NCBI GenBank assembly: GCA_021817625.1
Contig: JAKASY010000195.1
Location: 1-5,199 of the forward strand
Direction: 5' to 3'
Origin: Bacillota bacterium
Lineage (GTDB): Bacteria > Bacillota_E > JAJZYS01 > JAILZS01
Length of the DNA stretch: 5,199 nucleotides
Position 1 is the stretch's first letter; every line of letters starts with the position of its first letter. A model generated the notes under the pieces. That model was not told where the DNA came from, ran no database searches, and saw only the letters and a list, made by a program, of their open reading frames with translations. Below are positions 1 through 5,199 of the stretch, piece by piece. Both the position numbers and the translations under genes were made by a program.

Positions 1-261
1 ATCTGACATGAACCAGGCTTGGTTAAAGGCCGTGAACCAGCTTAGGAGGGCCACCAGGTACTTGGAGTGGGTCGGGTCGGAGTAGTACCAGCTGCCCGAC
101 GCCCCGTACGTGATCGCGGTGTGGTGGAGCATGACGAGGGCGACGACGCCGGCCCTGAGGTGGTCGAGGTAATAGAGGCGGGCGGGTGACGCCTCGGGGC
201 GGGCGGATGCATCGGTGCGGGCCACGACCCCGGCCGGGGTGCTCGGGAGGACGGTCTCCAC
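1..261 (-). CDS. Acyltransferase family 3 membrane protein, N-terminal fragment
   Basis: This is the first 87 residues of an integral-membrane acyltransferase of the acyltransferase-3 type (Pfam PF01757; the family includes MdoC/OpgC-like glucan-modifying proteins and O-acetyltransferases). The gene runs off the left edge. Seen: after a polar N-terminus comes RLYYLDHLRAGVVALVMLHH (residues 28-47), the family's first membrane helix ending in the conserved histidine. Next is a short loop with GSWYYSDPT, then a second hydrophobic segment YLVALLSWFTAFNQAWFMSD (68-87). The family usually has about ten helices and moves an acyl group to an extracytoplasmic sugar or lipid; the acceptor here is unknown. 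There is no in-frame ATG after the upstream stop at 352-354. GTG at 261 has GAGG ten bases upstream (272-275) and is preferred; GTG at 225 is the alternative, with a poorer ribosome site. It lies 90 bases after the ribbon-helix-helix gene on the same strand, separated by hairpins. The family call is fairly sure, the start is not. Confidence 0.8.
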   Translation of the reverse strand, partial: METVLPSTPAGVVARTDASARPEASPARLYYLDHLRAGVVALVMLHHTAITYGASGSWYYSDPTHSKYLVALLSWFTAFNQAWFMSD

Positions 262-314
262 GCCTTCATCGCCTCGCTGTTCGAGCCGCCTACCCGCTCG
301 GAATCTTGTGCATG

Positions 315-350
315 CCCGCGGTCGCGGGGAAGGGGAGGCATCCCCCCTCC
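315..350 (-). other. Two tandem GC-rich hairpins between RHH gene and acyltransferase
   Basis: Immediately after the stop of the ribbon-helix-helix gene, GGAGG and CCTCC arms (334-338 and 346-350) can pair around a 7-base loop. A second inverted repeat, CCCGCG-GT-CGCGGG (315-328), follows at once. There is no run of T after either on the minus strand, so this is not a classical intrinsic terminator. In a GC-rich genome such structures may still slow or end transcription, or protect the 3' end of the upstream message. That role is an inference. Confidence 0.4.
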
Positions 351-351
351 G

Positions 352-540
352 CTACGTCCCTCGCCCGCGCTGGCGCACGGGGTCCAGGCCCTTGGGCAGC
401 CGCCCGGCCTGGGCCAGGGCCTGGCGGAGGAGGAACTCGATCTGCGCGTTCGTGCTGCGCAGCTCGTCGGCTGCCCAGTGCGCCAGGGCGTCGTGGACGG
501 CCGGGTCGAGCCGGAGCAGGAGGCTCTTGCGCTCAGCCAC
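352..540 (-). CDS. Small ribbon-helix-helix (Arc/HicB-antitoxin-like) protein
   Basis: This 62-residue protein fits a single ribbon-helix-helix DNA-binding fold of the Arc/MetJ type; such genes are often labelled HicB-family antitoxin. Seen: a basic start and a short beta strand (RKSLLLRLDP, residues 4-13), helix A (AVHDALAHWAADE, 14-26), the turn RSTN, helix B (AQIEFLLRQALAQAG, 32-46), then a basic tail. Such proteins normally act as dimers that insert the paired strand into the DNA major groove. The start is GTG at 540: an in-frame TGA lies just upstream, so no earlier start is possible. A GGAGG (556-560) sits 15 bases before it, a long spacing, directly after the SPFH stop codon. The gene is 20 bases downstream of the SPFH gene and almost certainly co-transcribed with it. 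No HicA-like or other toxin gene is adjacent, so the antitoxin label is not supported here; an autoregulator or partner of the SPFH gene is equally possible. Confidence 0.85.
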   Translation of the reverse strand: MAERKSLLLRLDPAVHDALAHWAADELRSTNAQIEFLLRQALAQAGRLPKGLDPVRQRGRGT

Positions 541-560
541 GGGCCATCACCCGAGCCTCC

Positions 561-1493
561 TCACTGGTAGAGCGTTCCGGTGTTGATGACCGGGTCGGTG
601 GCCCGCTCCGAGCACAGGACGACCAGGAGATTGGAGACCATGGCCGCCTTGCGCTCCTCGTCCAGCTCCACGACGCGGCGCTCGGCAAGGCGCTCGAGGG
701 CCATCTCGACCATGCCCACGGCGCCGTCGACGATCACCTGGCGGGCCGCCACCACGGCGTCGGCCTGCTGGCGTTGGAGCATGGCGCGTGCGATCTCCGG
801 GGCGTACGAGAGGCGGCTCAGCCTGGACTCGATGATGCGGACGCCGGCGGGCGTTACCCGCGCGGCGATCTCCGTCGCGAGCTCGCCGGTGATCTGCGCC
901 ACGTTCTCCCGCAGGGAGGGCTTGTCTCCGTGCCGGCTGTCGTAGGGGTACTGCGTGGCAATGTGGCGCACCGCGGTCTCCGCCTGGATGCCCACGAAGT
1001 TCGCGAAGTCGTCGACGTCGTACATGGCCCTGGCCGTGTCCTCGACCTGCCAGACCACCACGGCGGCGATCTCGATCGGGTTGCCGTCGGCGTCGTTGAC
1101 CTTCTCCGCGGCGGTCTCGTGGTTGCGCAGCCGCGTCGAGATCGCCCGCCGCCGCGTGAACGGGTTCACCCAGCGAAGGCCCGGCGTCCGCATCGTGCCG
1201 ACATAGCGGCCGAACAGCTGGACGACGCGCGCCTGGCCTGGCACCACCTGCGTGAGCCCGGCGAGGATCAGGCCGGCGAGGATGAGGAGGAGAACCCCCT
1301 CACGGACGGGGAGCACCGGGCCGGCGCCGGCGATGAGACCCTTGCGAGCCAGGGTCTCGAGAGCGAGCGCCAGCGCTAGGAGGCCGACGACGAGAATGGG
1401 CAGGCCGGGCCAGTCGTTCACCAAGCGCTCCTTCGCGAGCTCCGGGTGTGGACTGCTTGAGGGCCGAGCTGCCGCGGAACCGCGTGTGTCCAT
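561..1493 (-). CDS. SPFH (stomatin/prohibitin/flotillin) domain membrane protein
   Basis: This is a 310-residue SPFH/Band 7 protein (Pfam PF01145). The family forms oligomeric membrane scaffolds linked to membrane microdomains and protease control. Seen: a polar N-terminus, two membrane helices (about 31-48 and 65-83), then the SPFH domain (about 84-255). The domain begins [20 protein letters not shown] and continues with GLRWVNPF, the region around [19 protein letters not shown], and [22 protein letters not shown] helical segment rich in A, E and R follows (240-285), and the protein ends with NTGTLYQ. The start is ATG 1493, because GGGGGAG lies eight bases upstream; ATG 1529 would add 12 residues but has a weaker site. 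The stop is TGA (561-563), followed at once by the ribosome site of the ribbon-helix-helix gene. The gene lies 62 bases after the ABC permease on the same strand, so it may share that operon. No NfeD-type partner is visible. The domain call is firm; the cellular role is unknown. Confidence 0.93.
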   Translation of the reverse strand: MDTRGSAAARPSSSPHPELAKERLVNDWPGLPILVVGLLALALALETLARKGLIAGAGPVLPVREGVLLLILAGLILAGLTQVVPGQARVVQLFGRYVGTMRTPGLRWVNPFTRRRAISTRLRNHETAAEKVNDADGNPIEIAAVVVWQVEDTARAMYDVDDFANFVGIQAETAVRHIATQYPYDSRHGDKPSLRENVAQITGELATEIAARVTPAGVRIIESRLSRLSYAPEIARAMLQRQQADAVVAARQVIVDGAVGMVEMALERLAERRVVELDEERKAAMVSNLLVVLCSERATDPVINTGTLYQ

Positions 1494-1501
1494 GTCACCG
1501 A

Positions 1502-1508
1502 CTCCCCC
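1502..1508 (-). promoter_or_regulatory. Ribosome binding site deciding SPFH start
   Basis: GGGGGAG on the minus strand is placed eight bases before ATG 1493. The alternative ATG at 1529 has only AGGA about 12 bases upstream, so the shorter protein is preferred. Confidence 0.65.
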
Positions 1509-1555
1509 GTCCTTGGCGCATTGGACCATGGGTCAGACGATCCTTGCCCTGTTGA

Positions 1556-2335
1556 CTACTCCCAGCGAAACATCCGAATCGCGAGCGCGCCGAACACGAG
1601 CAGGTAGGCGGCCAGCACGAGCAGCGCCCAGGTCGGCGGGAAGGTGCCGGCGAGGGCCGCCTGCAGGGACTGCACCGAAGCGCTCAGAGGAGTGTAGTTG
1701 CCGAAGTTGGCGAGGCCGGATGACATCGAAGCGCGCGGCACCCACATGCCGGCGAAGAACATGGAGAGGAAGAAGACGAACGCGCCGGCGAAGTACGCGG
1801 CACGCGAGCTCGGCATGACGGCCGCGATGAACAGGCCAAGGCCGAACAGGGCGCCGAGCGACAGCACGACCGTCACGAGCATGCCCGCCGGGTCGACGCT
1901 GGCGTGAAACCCCAGAAACCTCGTGCTGCCGAGGGTCAGGATGGCGAGGGACAGCACGGCGATGCCCAGGTTCACGAGGACCTGGGCCGAGAGCAGCCAC
2001 GCGGGAGTCACCGGCGTCGTGGCGAGGCGTCGGAGGATGCCGTGCTCACGGTAGCCGGTGAGGACGCTGGGGAGGCTCCACAGGGCGACCGCGGCTATGG
2101 CGAAGGCTAGGAGGATGGGCACGTAGAGATCGAACCGGGTTGAGCCGCCCAGGGCAGGCTCGGGTACCTGGAACTTTGGCAGGCGCCCGAACGCGACCAG
2201 CAGGAGAAGCGGAAGCGCGAGCCCGAGGAACACGCCAATCGGCGCCCGAACCGCCACACGCGCCTCGTTCACGAGAATCCTGCCAAACGCGGCGCCTGGC
2301 ACGCCGGCATGGGGCTGCCCTAGCTCGACGGCCAT
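1556..2335 (-). CDS. ABC-2 type transporter permease
   Basis: This 259-residue permease is the membrane half of a DrrB/ABC-2-type exporter (Pfam PF01061/PF12698 group) and works with the ATPase encoded just upstream. Seen: six hydrophobic segments at about 32-50, 68-92, 113-135, 152-174, 178-199 and 235-254. The cytoplasmic loop YREHGILRRLATTPVTP (95-111) is the family's typical motif after the second helix. A FFAGMWVPRASM stretch (193-204) and an NYTPLSAS stretch (213-220) are the usual late signature. The length is normal for the family. Its ATG overlaps the TGA of the ATPase by one base (TGATG), with GGAGG ten bases upstream (2346-2350), so translation is probably coupled. ABC-2 exporters move drugs, lipids or cell-surface glycans outward; nothing in the sequence fixes the substrate. 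An intact drug/lipid-type exporter is the best reading. Confidence 0.93.
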   Translation of the reverse strand: MAVELGQPHAGVPGAAFGRILVNEARVAVRAPIGVFLGLALPLLLLVAFGRLPKFQVPEPALGGSTRFDLYVPILLAFAIAAVALWSLPSVLTGYREHGILRRLATTPVTPAWLLSAQVLVNLGIAVLSLAILTLGSTRFLGFHASVDPAGMLVTVVLSLGALFGLGLFIAAVMPSSRAAYFAGAFVFFLSMFFAGMWVPRASMSSGLANFGNYTPLSASVQSLQAALAGTFPPTWALLVLAAYLLVFGALAIRMFRWE

Positions 2336-3291
2336 CAGTGCATCGCCTCCGACCCGCGGTCGAAGTGGTGGCCGGTAAGACGGAGGAAGGCGTCTTCCAG
2401 GGTCTTCGCCTCGATCGTGAGGTCGTCCGCCCGCACGCCCGCGTTGGCCAGTCCCAGCACGACGGTGTTGACCAGGTCGCCGCGGCCGCTGACGACGAGC
2501 CTCGATCCGTCGTGGGTCACGCTCGCGACACCGGGCAGGCCGGACAGCAGCCCGTCGTCGAAGGGCGCCGACGGCACAAAGCGGACGCGCGTGCTGTCGG
2601 CGCCCGACTCCGCCAGTCGCGCGGGCGTGTCAATGGCCACCACCCGCCCCTGGTCGATGAGCGCCACGCGGTCGCACAGGCGCTCGGCCTCCTCCATGAA
2701 GTGCGTGACGAGAAGCAGCGTGGCGCCACGGTCGCGCACGCCGCGGATGAGGTCCCACACGTCGTGCCTTCCCTGTGGGTCGAGCCCGGCCGTCATCTCG
2801 TCGAGGACGGCCAGCCGGGGTTGGCCGATCAGCGCAACCGCCAGGGACAGGCGCTGCTTCTGGCCGCCCGACAGGCTCCGATAGTAGCTGCCCCTCTTGT
2901 CGGCCAGCCCCAGTGCCTCGATCAGGTCCTCCTGCACCGGGCTCCAGTAGAACGATCGAAACATGTCCACGATCTCGTGCACCTTCAGCTGGTCGGCGAA
3001 CGCGGCGGTCTGCAGCTGCACGCCCACCACGGAGTGCAGCGATGCGCGGTCGCGGCCCGGGTCCAGCCCGAGCACGCGGATCGTTCCTCGATCGGCCCGG
3101 CGGACCCCTGTGATGCACTCCACCGTGGTGGTCTTGCCCGCGCCGTTCGGCCCGAGTATGCCGAAGATCTCGCCCTCCTCGACGCGGAGGGACACGTCCT
3201 GAACCGCGACTGTCGAGCCGTACCTCTTGCCGAGGCCCGCGACATCGACCGCCGGAGCGCCCTCATGACGGGAGGCTGCTGGCTGTGCCAT
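2335..3291 (-). CDS. ABC transporter ATP-binding protein (DrrA/CcmA type)
   Basis: This 318-residue protein is the ATPase that drives export through the permease encoded directly downstream; a dimer is expected on the cytoplasmic face. Seen: Walker A GPNGAGKTT (47-55), Q-loop region VGVQLQ (89-94), signature LSGGQKQR (140-147), Walker B RLAVLDE (159-165) with catalytic E165, D-loop AGLD (168-171) and switch histidine H197 in LLLVTHFMEEAERL. All motifs are intact. Methionine replaces the usual proline after the catalytic glutamate (DEMTAGLD), a variant I know from the multidrug/daunorubicin branch. The C-terminal extension (about 230-318) contains LEDAFLRLTG, typical of DrrA-type proteins. The start is ATG 3291 because GGAGGAGGAG (3297-3306) lies five bases upstream; ATG 3321 would add ten residues without comparable support. 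The promoter and a palindromic operator lie about 100 bases upstream. The function as an exporter ATPase is firm; the substrate is unknown. Confidence 0.96.
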   Translation of the reverse strand: MAQPAASRHEGAPAVDVAGLGKRYGSTVAVQDVSLRVEEGEIFGILGPNGAGKTTTVECITGVRRADRGTIRVLGLDPGRDRASLHSVVGVQLQTAAFADQLKVHEIVDMFRSFYWSPVQEDLIEALGLADKRGSYYRSLSGGQKQRLSLAVALIGQPRLAVLDEMTAGLDPQGRHDVWDLIRGVRDRGATLLLVTHFMEEAERLCDRVALIDQGRVVAIDTPARLAESGADSTRVRFVPSAPFDDGLLSGLPGVASVTHDGSRLVVSGRGDLVNTVVLGLANAGVRADDLTIEAKTLEDAFLRLTGHHFDRGSEAMH

Positions 3292-3296
3292 ATGCA

Positions 3297-3306
3297 CTCC
3301 TCCTCC
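3297..3306 (-). promoter_or_regulatory. Strong ribosome binding site of ABC ATPase
   Basis: GGAGGAGGAG on the minus strand ends five bases before ATG 3291. It fixes the start at 3291 rather than 3321. Confidence 0.7.
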
Positions 3307-3372
3307 GCGGTGGCTCCGCACCGGCCGGCAACGCTGCCGCTGCGAGCCCGTCGAACAACCGACCCTGGTACC

Positions 3373-3394
3373 ATCAGAATGATATCACTCTGAT
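3373..3394. promoter_or_regulatory. 22-bp palindromic operator of the ABC operon
   Basis: The sequence reads ATCAGA-A-TGATATCA-C-TCTGAT. The two 11-base halves are reverse complements except at one symmetric pair (positions 7 and 16), and the centre is between 3383 and 3384. It is AT-rich in an otherwise very GC-rich region. It covers the proposed -10 element of the minus-strand promoter, the position expected for a repressor site. The size and symmetry suit a dimeric TetR-, PadR- or MarR-family repressor, which often controls DrrAB-type exporters. No such regulator is encoded in this window. A perfect 8-bp palindrome TGGTACCA (3366-3373) abuts it at the likely transcription start. Confidence 0.7.
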
Positions 3395-3406
3395 AGAGAC
3401 TGGCAA
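3379..3406 (-). promoter_or_regulatory. Sigma-70-type promoter for the ABC operon
   Basis: On the minus strand, TTGCCA (3406-3401) and TATCAT (3384-3379) are separated by 16 bases. The TG ahead of the -10 gives an extended -10, TGATATCAT. Transcription would begin near 3372, giving a leader of about 80 bases before ATG 3291. The palindrome at 3373-3394 overlaps the spacer and the -10. Confidence 0.6.
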
Positions 3407-3703
3407 GGCCGCTTGCGCCCAGAGGCGATAGAGGGGGGCAGGCGGGTCCGCGGGCTTTGCCCGTCGGGTGGCCCAAGCCGTGCGGACTGCACCCGGTGGC
3501 CAGCGAGTGCGCCCGAAGGTGCCGCTTCTGGGCTGCGTTGGGTTGGCCCCCGCGCACATGGGCTGGCCGAGCCGCTCGGGCAGCCTGACTGCTCGCGCAT
3601 CTTCGTCGACCGCACCCGGCGCAAGAGGGCCCGGGGACCGCCCGGAGATTGCAGGGCGCCCGGCGTCGGTGCGTTCGACCCACCGACCGGGGCCCTTCGG
3701 CCC
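3407..3703. other. Non-coding intergenic stretch with small hairpins
   Basis: No reading frame here has convincing coding character or recognisable protein motifs; the long open frames are by-products of high GC content. It contains several short inverted repeats: CGGGC-TTT-GCCCG (3451-3463); GTCGGTG paired with CACCGAC around a 9-base loop (3665-3687, seven perfect pairs); and GGGCC-CTTC-GGCCC (3690-3703). None is followed by a T run. I cannot match any of it to a known riboswitch, and the TTCGA in the 3665-3687 loop is not backed by a tRNA cloverleaf. Confidence 0.5.
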
Positions 3704-3732
3704 TGGGCCATGCGGCCCCCTCGGCCTAGGCT
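3704..3732 (+). promoter_or_regulatory. Possible promoter for the GNAT/ligase gene
   Basis: TAGGCT (3727-3732) resembles actinobacterial -10 elements. A weak TGGGCC (3704-3709) lies 17 bases upstream, matching TTGACA at only three positions. Transcription would begin near 3739, giving a leader of roughly 37 bases. This is a weak call based on position and the -10 only. Confidence 0.3.
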
Positions 3733-3760
3733 GGCGGCGAGACGGCCCGCCGGCTGCCTC

Positions 3761-3767
3761 GAGGGGG
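3761..3767 (+). promoter_or_regulatory. Ribosome binding site of GNAT/ligase gene
   Basis: GAGGGGG ends eight bases before ATG 3776, a normal spacing, and supports this start. Confidence 0.6.
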
Positions 3768-3775
3768 TCGCGAGG

Positions 3776-5199
3776 ATGCGCGTGGAGCTGCCGGTCACCC
3801 AGGATCCTCCGGACCACGGCCGCGCCCTGCTGCGCGACGGCAGGGCGACCGAGGTGCGCCCCGTCGGGGAGGACGACCGCACGGCCCTGCGCGAGTTCTT
3901 CGCGCGCGTCTCCGACCACGCCCTTGCCGACCGCATCCACCGGCTCGGATTCGACCCCGCTCGACATGTGTGCCTCGGCGTGTGGACCGGGACGGGAGAA
4001 GACGTCCGTCTGATGGCGGTCGGCTCCTATGAGTTTCCCGGTCCGGAGGACAAAGCGCCCGAGGTCGTCCTGGCCGTGGCCGACGGCCTTCACGGCCGCG
4101 GTCTCGGAACGATCCTCCTGGAGCGCCTCGTGGCCATCGCGGGCGCGGCCGGCATTGGCGTGCTGGATGCCCACGCGACGGGCGACGGCGCGCGCATGCT
4201 GGAGGTGCTGCGCGACAGCGGCTTCGCGTACACGGTCAGGCGGGGCGGCCGTGGGCTACATTGCCGGATCGAAACGGCGGTGGGCGATGCCGGCGCGCAT
4301 CGGGTCGACGAGCGGGACCGCCTGGCCACGATTGCCTCGCTGACAGCCCTTCTGCGGCCCGCGAGCGTGGCCGTGGTCGGCGCGTCGGAGAGGGGCGACG
4401 GTCTCGGTCGGCGCCTTCTGGACAACCTCCTGGCCAACGGGTTCACGGGCCGGATCTACCCGGTCCATCCGCATGCGCGGCGCGTCGCCGGGACGACGGC
4501 GCACCCGACCGTCGAGGCGCTCCCGGAAGCCGCGGATCTCGTGGTCGTTGCCGTCCCGGAGCCGGCCGTGCCGGGCGTGGTGGACAGCGCCGGGCGAAGG
4601 GGCGCCCGCGTGCTGGCGGTGATCACCGCCGGATACGGGGAGAGCGGCCCGGAAGGGCGGGCGCGCCAAGAGGAGCTGGTCGCCCAGGCGCGCGGCTACG
4701 GTATGCGCGTGCTCGGGCCCAACTGCCTCGGCGTGATCAACACCGCGCGCGACGTGCGCATGAACGCCATCTTCGCGGCGGCCGACCCGCTTGCGGGGGC
4801 GGTGGCCCTGGGCTCCCAGAGCGGCGCCCTCGGTGTCACCCTGCTCGACTACGCGCGCGCGCAGGGCCTGGGCATCTCCAGCTTCGTGAGCCTCGGCAAC
4901 AAGGCGGACATCTCGGGCAACGACCTTCTGCAGTACTGGGAGGACGACCCCGAAACCGGCCTCATCGTCCTGTACCTCGAGTCGTTCGGGAACCCGCGCC
5001 GGTTTGCCCGCCTGGCCCGGCGGGTGGGCCGGCAGAAGCCCATCCTGGTCGTGAAGGCGGGCCGGAGCACGGCGGGCGTGCGAGCGGCCGGCTCCCACAC
5101 CGCAGCCCTGGCGGCGAGCGACACCGCGGTCGAGGCGCTCTTCCGACAGGCTGGCGTCATCCGCGCGAACACCCTCGAGGAGCTGTTCGACGTGGCCGT
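3776..5199 (+). CDS. GNAT acetyltransferase fused to NDP-forming acyl-CoA synthetase, partial
   Basis: The frame is open from ATG 3776 to the right edge: 474 residues, C-terminus missing. Domain order seen: GNAT (about 24-165), with acetyl-CoA loop HGRGLGT (106-112) and GDGARMLEVLRDSGF (136-150); Rossmann CoA-binding domain (about 188-325), with LLRPASVAVVGAS (192-204), IYPVHP and GPNCLGVIN (314-322); and a succinyl-CoA-ligase-like domain with GSQSGALG (346-353), SLGNKADISGNDLLQYW (372-388) and AAGSHTAALA (437-446). An ATP-grasp domain is expected beyond the window; full-length relatives are about 800-900 residues. Known: this domain set occurs in Pat-type protein lysine acetyltransferases that modify acyl-CoA synthetases, and a GNAT-first order is found in actinobacteria. 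H441 corresponds to the phosphohistidine of active ADP-forming synthetases, so ligase activity remains possible. E96, in the strand before the acetyl-CoA loop, is a candidate general base. Histidine replaces the usual glutamine at 106. The gene is divergent from the ABC operon. Family is firm; whether it is a regulator, a ligase or both is open. Confidence 0.92.
   Translation, partial: MRVELPVTQDPPDHGRALLRDGRATEVRPVGEDDRTALREFFARVSDHALADRIHRLGFDPARHVCLGVWTGTGEDVRLMAVGSYEFPGPEDKAPEVVLAVADGLHGRGLGTILLERLVAIAGAAGIGVLDAHATGDGARMLEVLRDSGFAYTVRRGGRGLHCRIETAVGDAGAHRVDERDRLATIASLTALLRPASVAVVGASERGDGLGRRLLDNLLANGFTGRIYPVHPHARRVAGTTAHPTVEALPEAADLVVVAVPEPAVPGVVDSAGRRGARVLAVITAGYGESGPEGRARQEELVAQARGYGMRVLGPNCLGVINTARDVRMNAIFAAADPLAGAVALGSQSGALGVTLLDYARAQGLGISSFVSLGNKADISGNDLLQYWEDDPETGLIVLYLESFGNPRRFARLARRVGRQKPILVVKAGRSTAGVRAAGSHTAALAASDTAVEALFRQAGVIRANTLEELFDVA

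Noticed and set aside
42..341. Minus-strand open frame starting with ATG at 341
   Set aside because: It is in a different frame from the acyltransferase. The frame beginning at 261 gives a clear membrane-helix pattern and family motif, whereas this one gives a proline-, serine- and arginine-rich product without any domain.
352..540. Toxin-antitoxin module
   Set aside because: The small protein looks like an antitoxin-type DNA-binding fold, but neither flank encodes a HicA-like, PIN or RelE-like toxin; the neighbours are an SPFH protein and an acyltransferase.
186..1379. Long plus-strand open frame of 397 residues
   Set aside because: It runs antisense to the SPFH and RHH genes, which have clear domain motifs, good starts and ribosome sites; its own product shows no domain.
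2140..3393. Plus-strand open frame of 417 residues
   Set aside because: It is antisense to the ABC ATPase, whose Walker and signature motifs are unmistakable; the product is an arginine- and histidine-rich shadow.
3655..3690. TTCGA within a hairpin, resembling a tRNA T-arm
   Set aside because: The stem has seven pairs and a 9-base loop rather than five and seven, and no acceptor, D or anticodon arm can be found around it.
3374..4174. Long open frame on the minus strand opposite the GNAT region and intergenic stretch
   Set aside because: Its translation has no recognisable motif and is low in hydrophobic residues. It lies antisense to the clearly coding GNAT domain; it is a by-product of high GC content.

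Overview
The window is GC-rich throughout, with G/C-biased third codon positions and frequent GTG starts. Together with the gene families present (an SPFH membrane protein paired with a tiny ribbon-helix-helix protein, a DrrAB-type ABC exporter, and a GNAT domain fused ahead of an NDP-forming acyl-CoA synthetase), this suggests an actinobacterium or a similar high-GC Gram-positive or Chloroflexota-like lineage. No rRNA, marker gene or mobile element is present to settle the taxonomy.

Layout. Positions 1 to 3291 hold five genes on the minus strand. Read in transcription order they are: an ABC ATPase (3291 to 2335); its six-helix ABC-2 permease, whose ATG overlaps the ATPase stop by one base (2335 to 1556); an SPFH-domain membrane protein (1493 to 561); a 62-residue ribbon-helix-helix protein (540 to 352); and the N-terminal part of an acyltransferase-3 family membrane protein that runs off the left edge (261 to 1). 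The ABC pair has a clear promoter about 100 bases upstream. A 22-bp near-perfect palindrome (3373-3394) lies over its extended -10 element, which points to repression by a dimeric TetR-, PadR- or MarR-like regulator encoded elsewhere. From 3292 to 3775 there is no convincing gene; the stretch holds this control region, small GC-rich hairpins and the leader of the plus-strand gene.

From 3776 to the right edge a single plus-strand gene is open to the end of the window. It encodes an N-terminal GNAT acetyltransferase domain followed by the CoA-binding and succinyl-CoA-ligase-like domains of an NDP-forming acyl-CoA synthetase. Its ATP-grasp part is expected beyond the window. This is the domain set of Pat-type protein lysine acetyltransferases, but with GNAT first, and the histidine expected to carry phosphate in true NDP-forming synthetases is retained.

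How the genes fit together: the ABC pair is one exporter. The SPFH and ribbon-helix-helix genes form a tight pair of unknown joint function. The acyltransferase follows in the same direction after a hairpin-rich gap and may be separately expressed. The divergent acetyltransferase/ligase is probably an independent unit concerned with acyl-CoA metabolism or protein acylation. I see no CRISPR array, transposon, tRNA or strong novel system. The points most worth following up are the SPFH/RHH pair, the operator without its regulator, and the GNAT-first ligase with an intact histidine.
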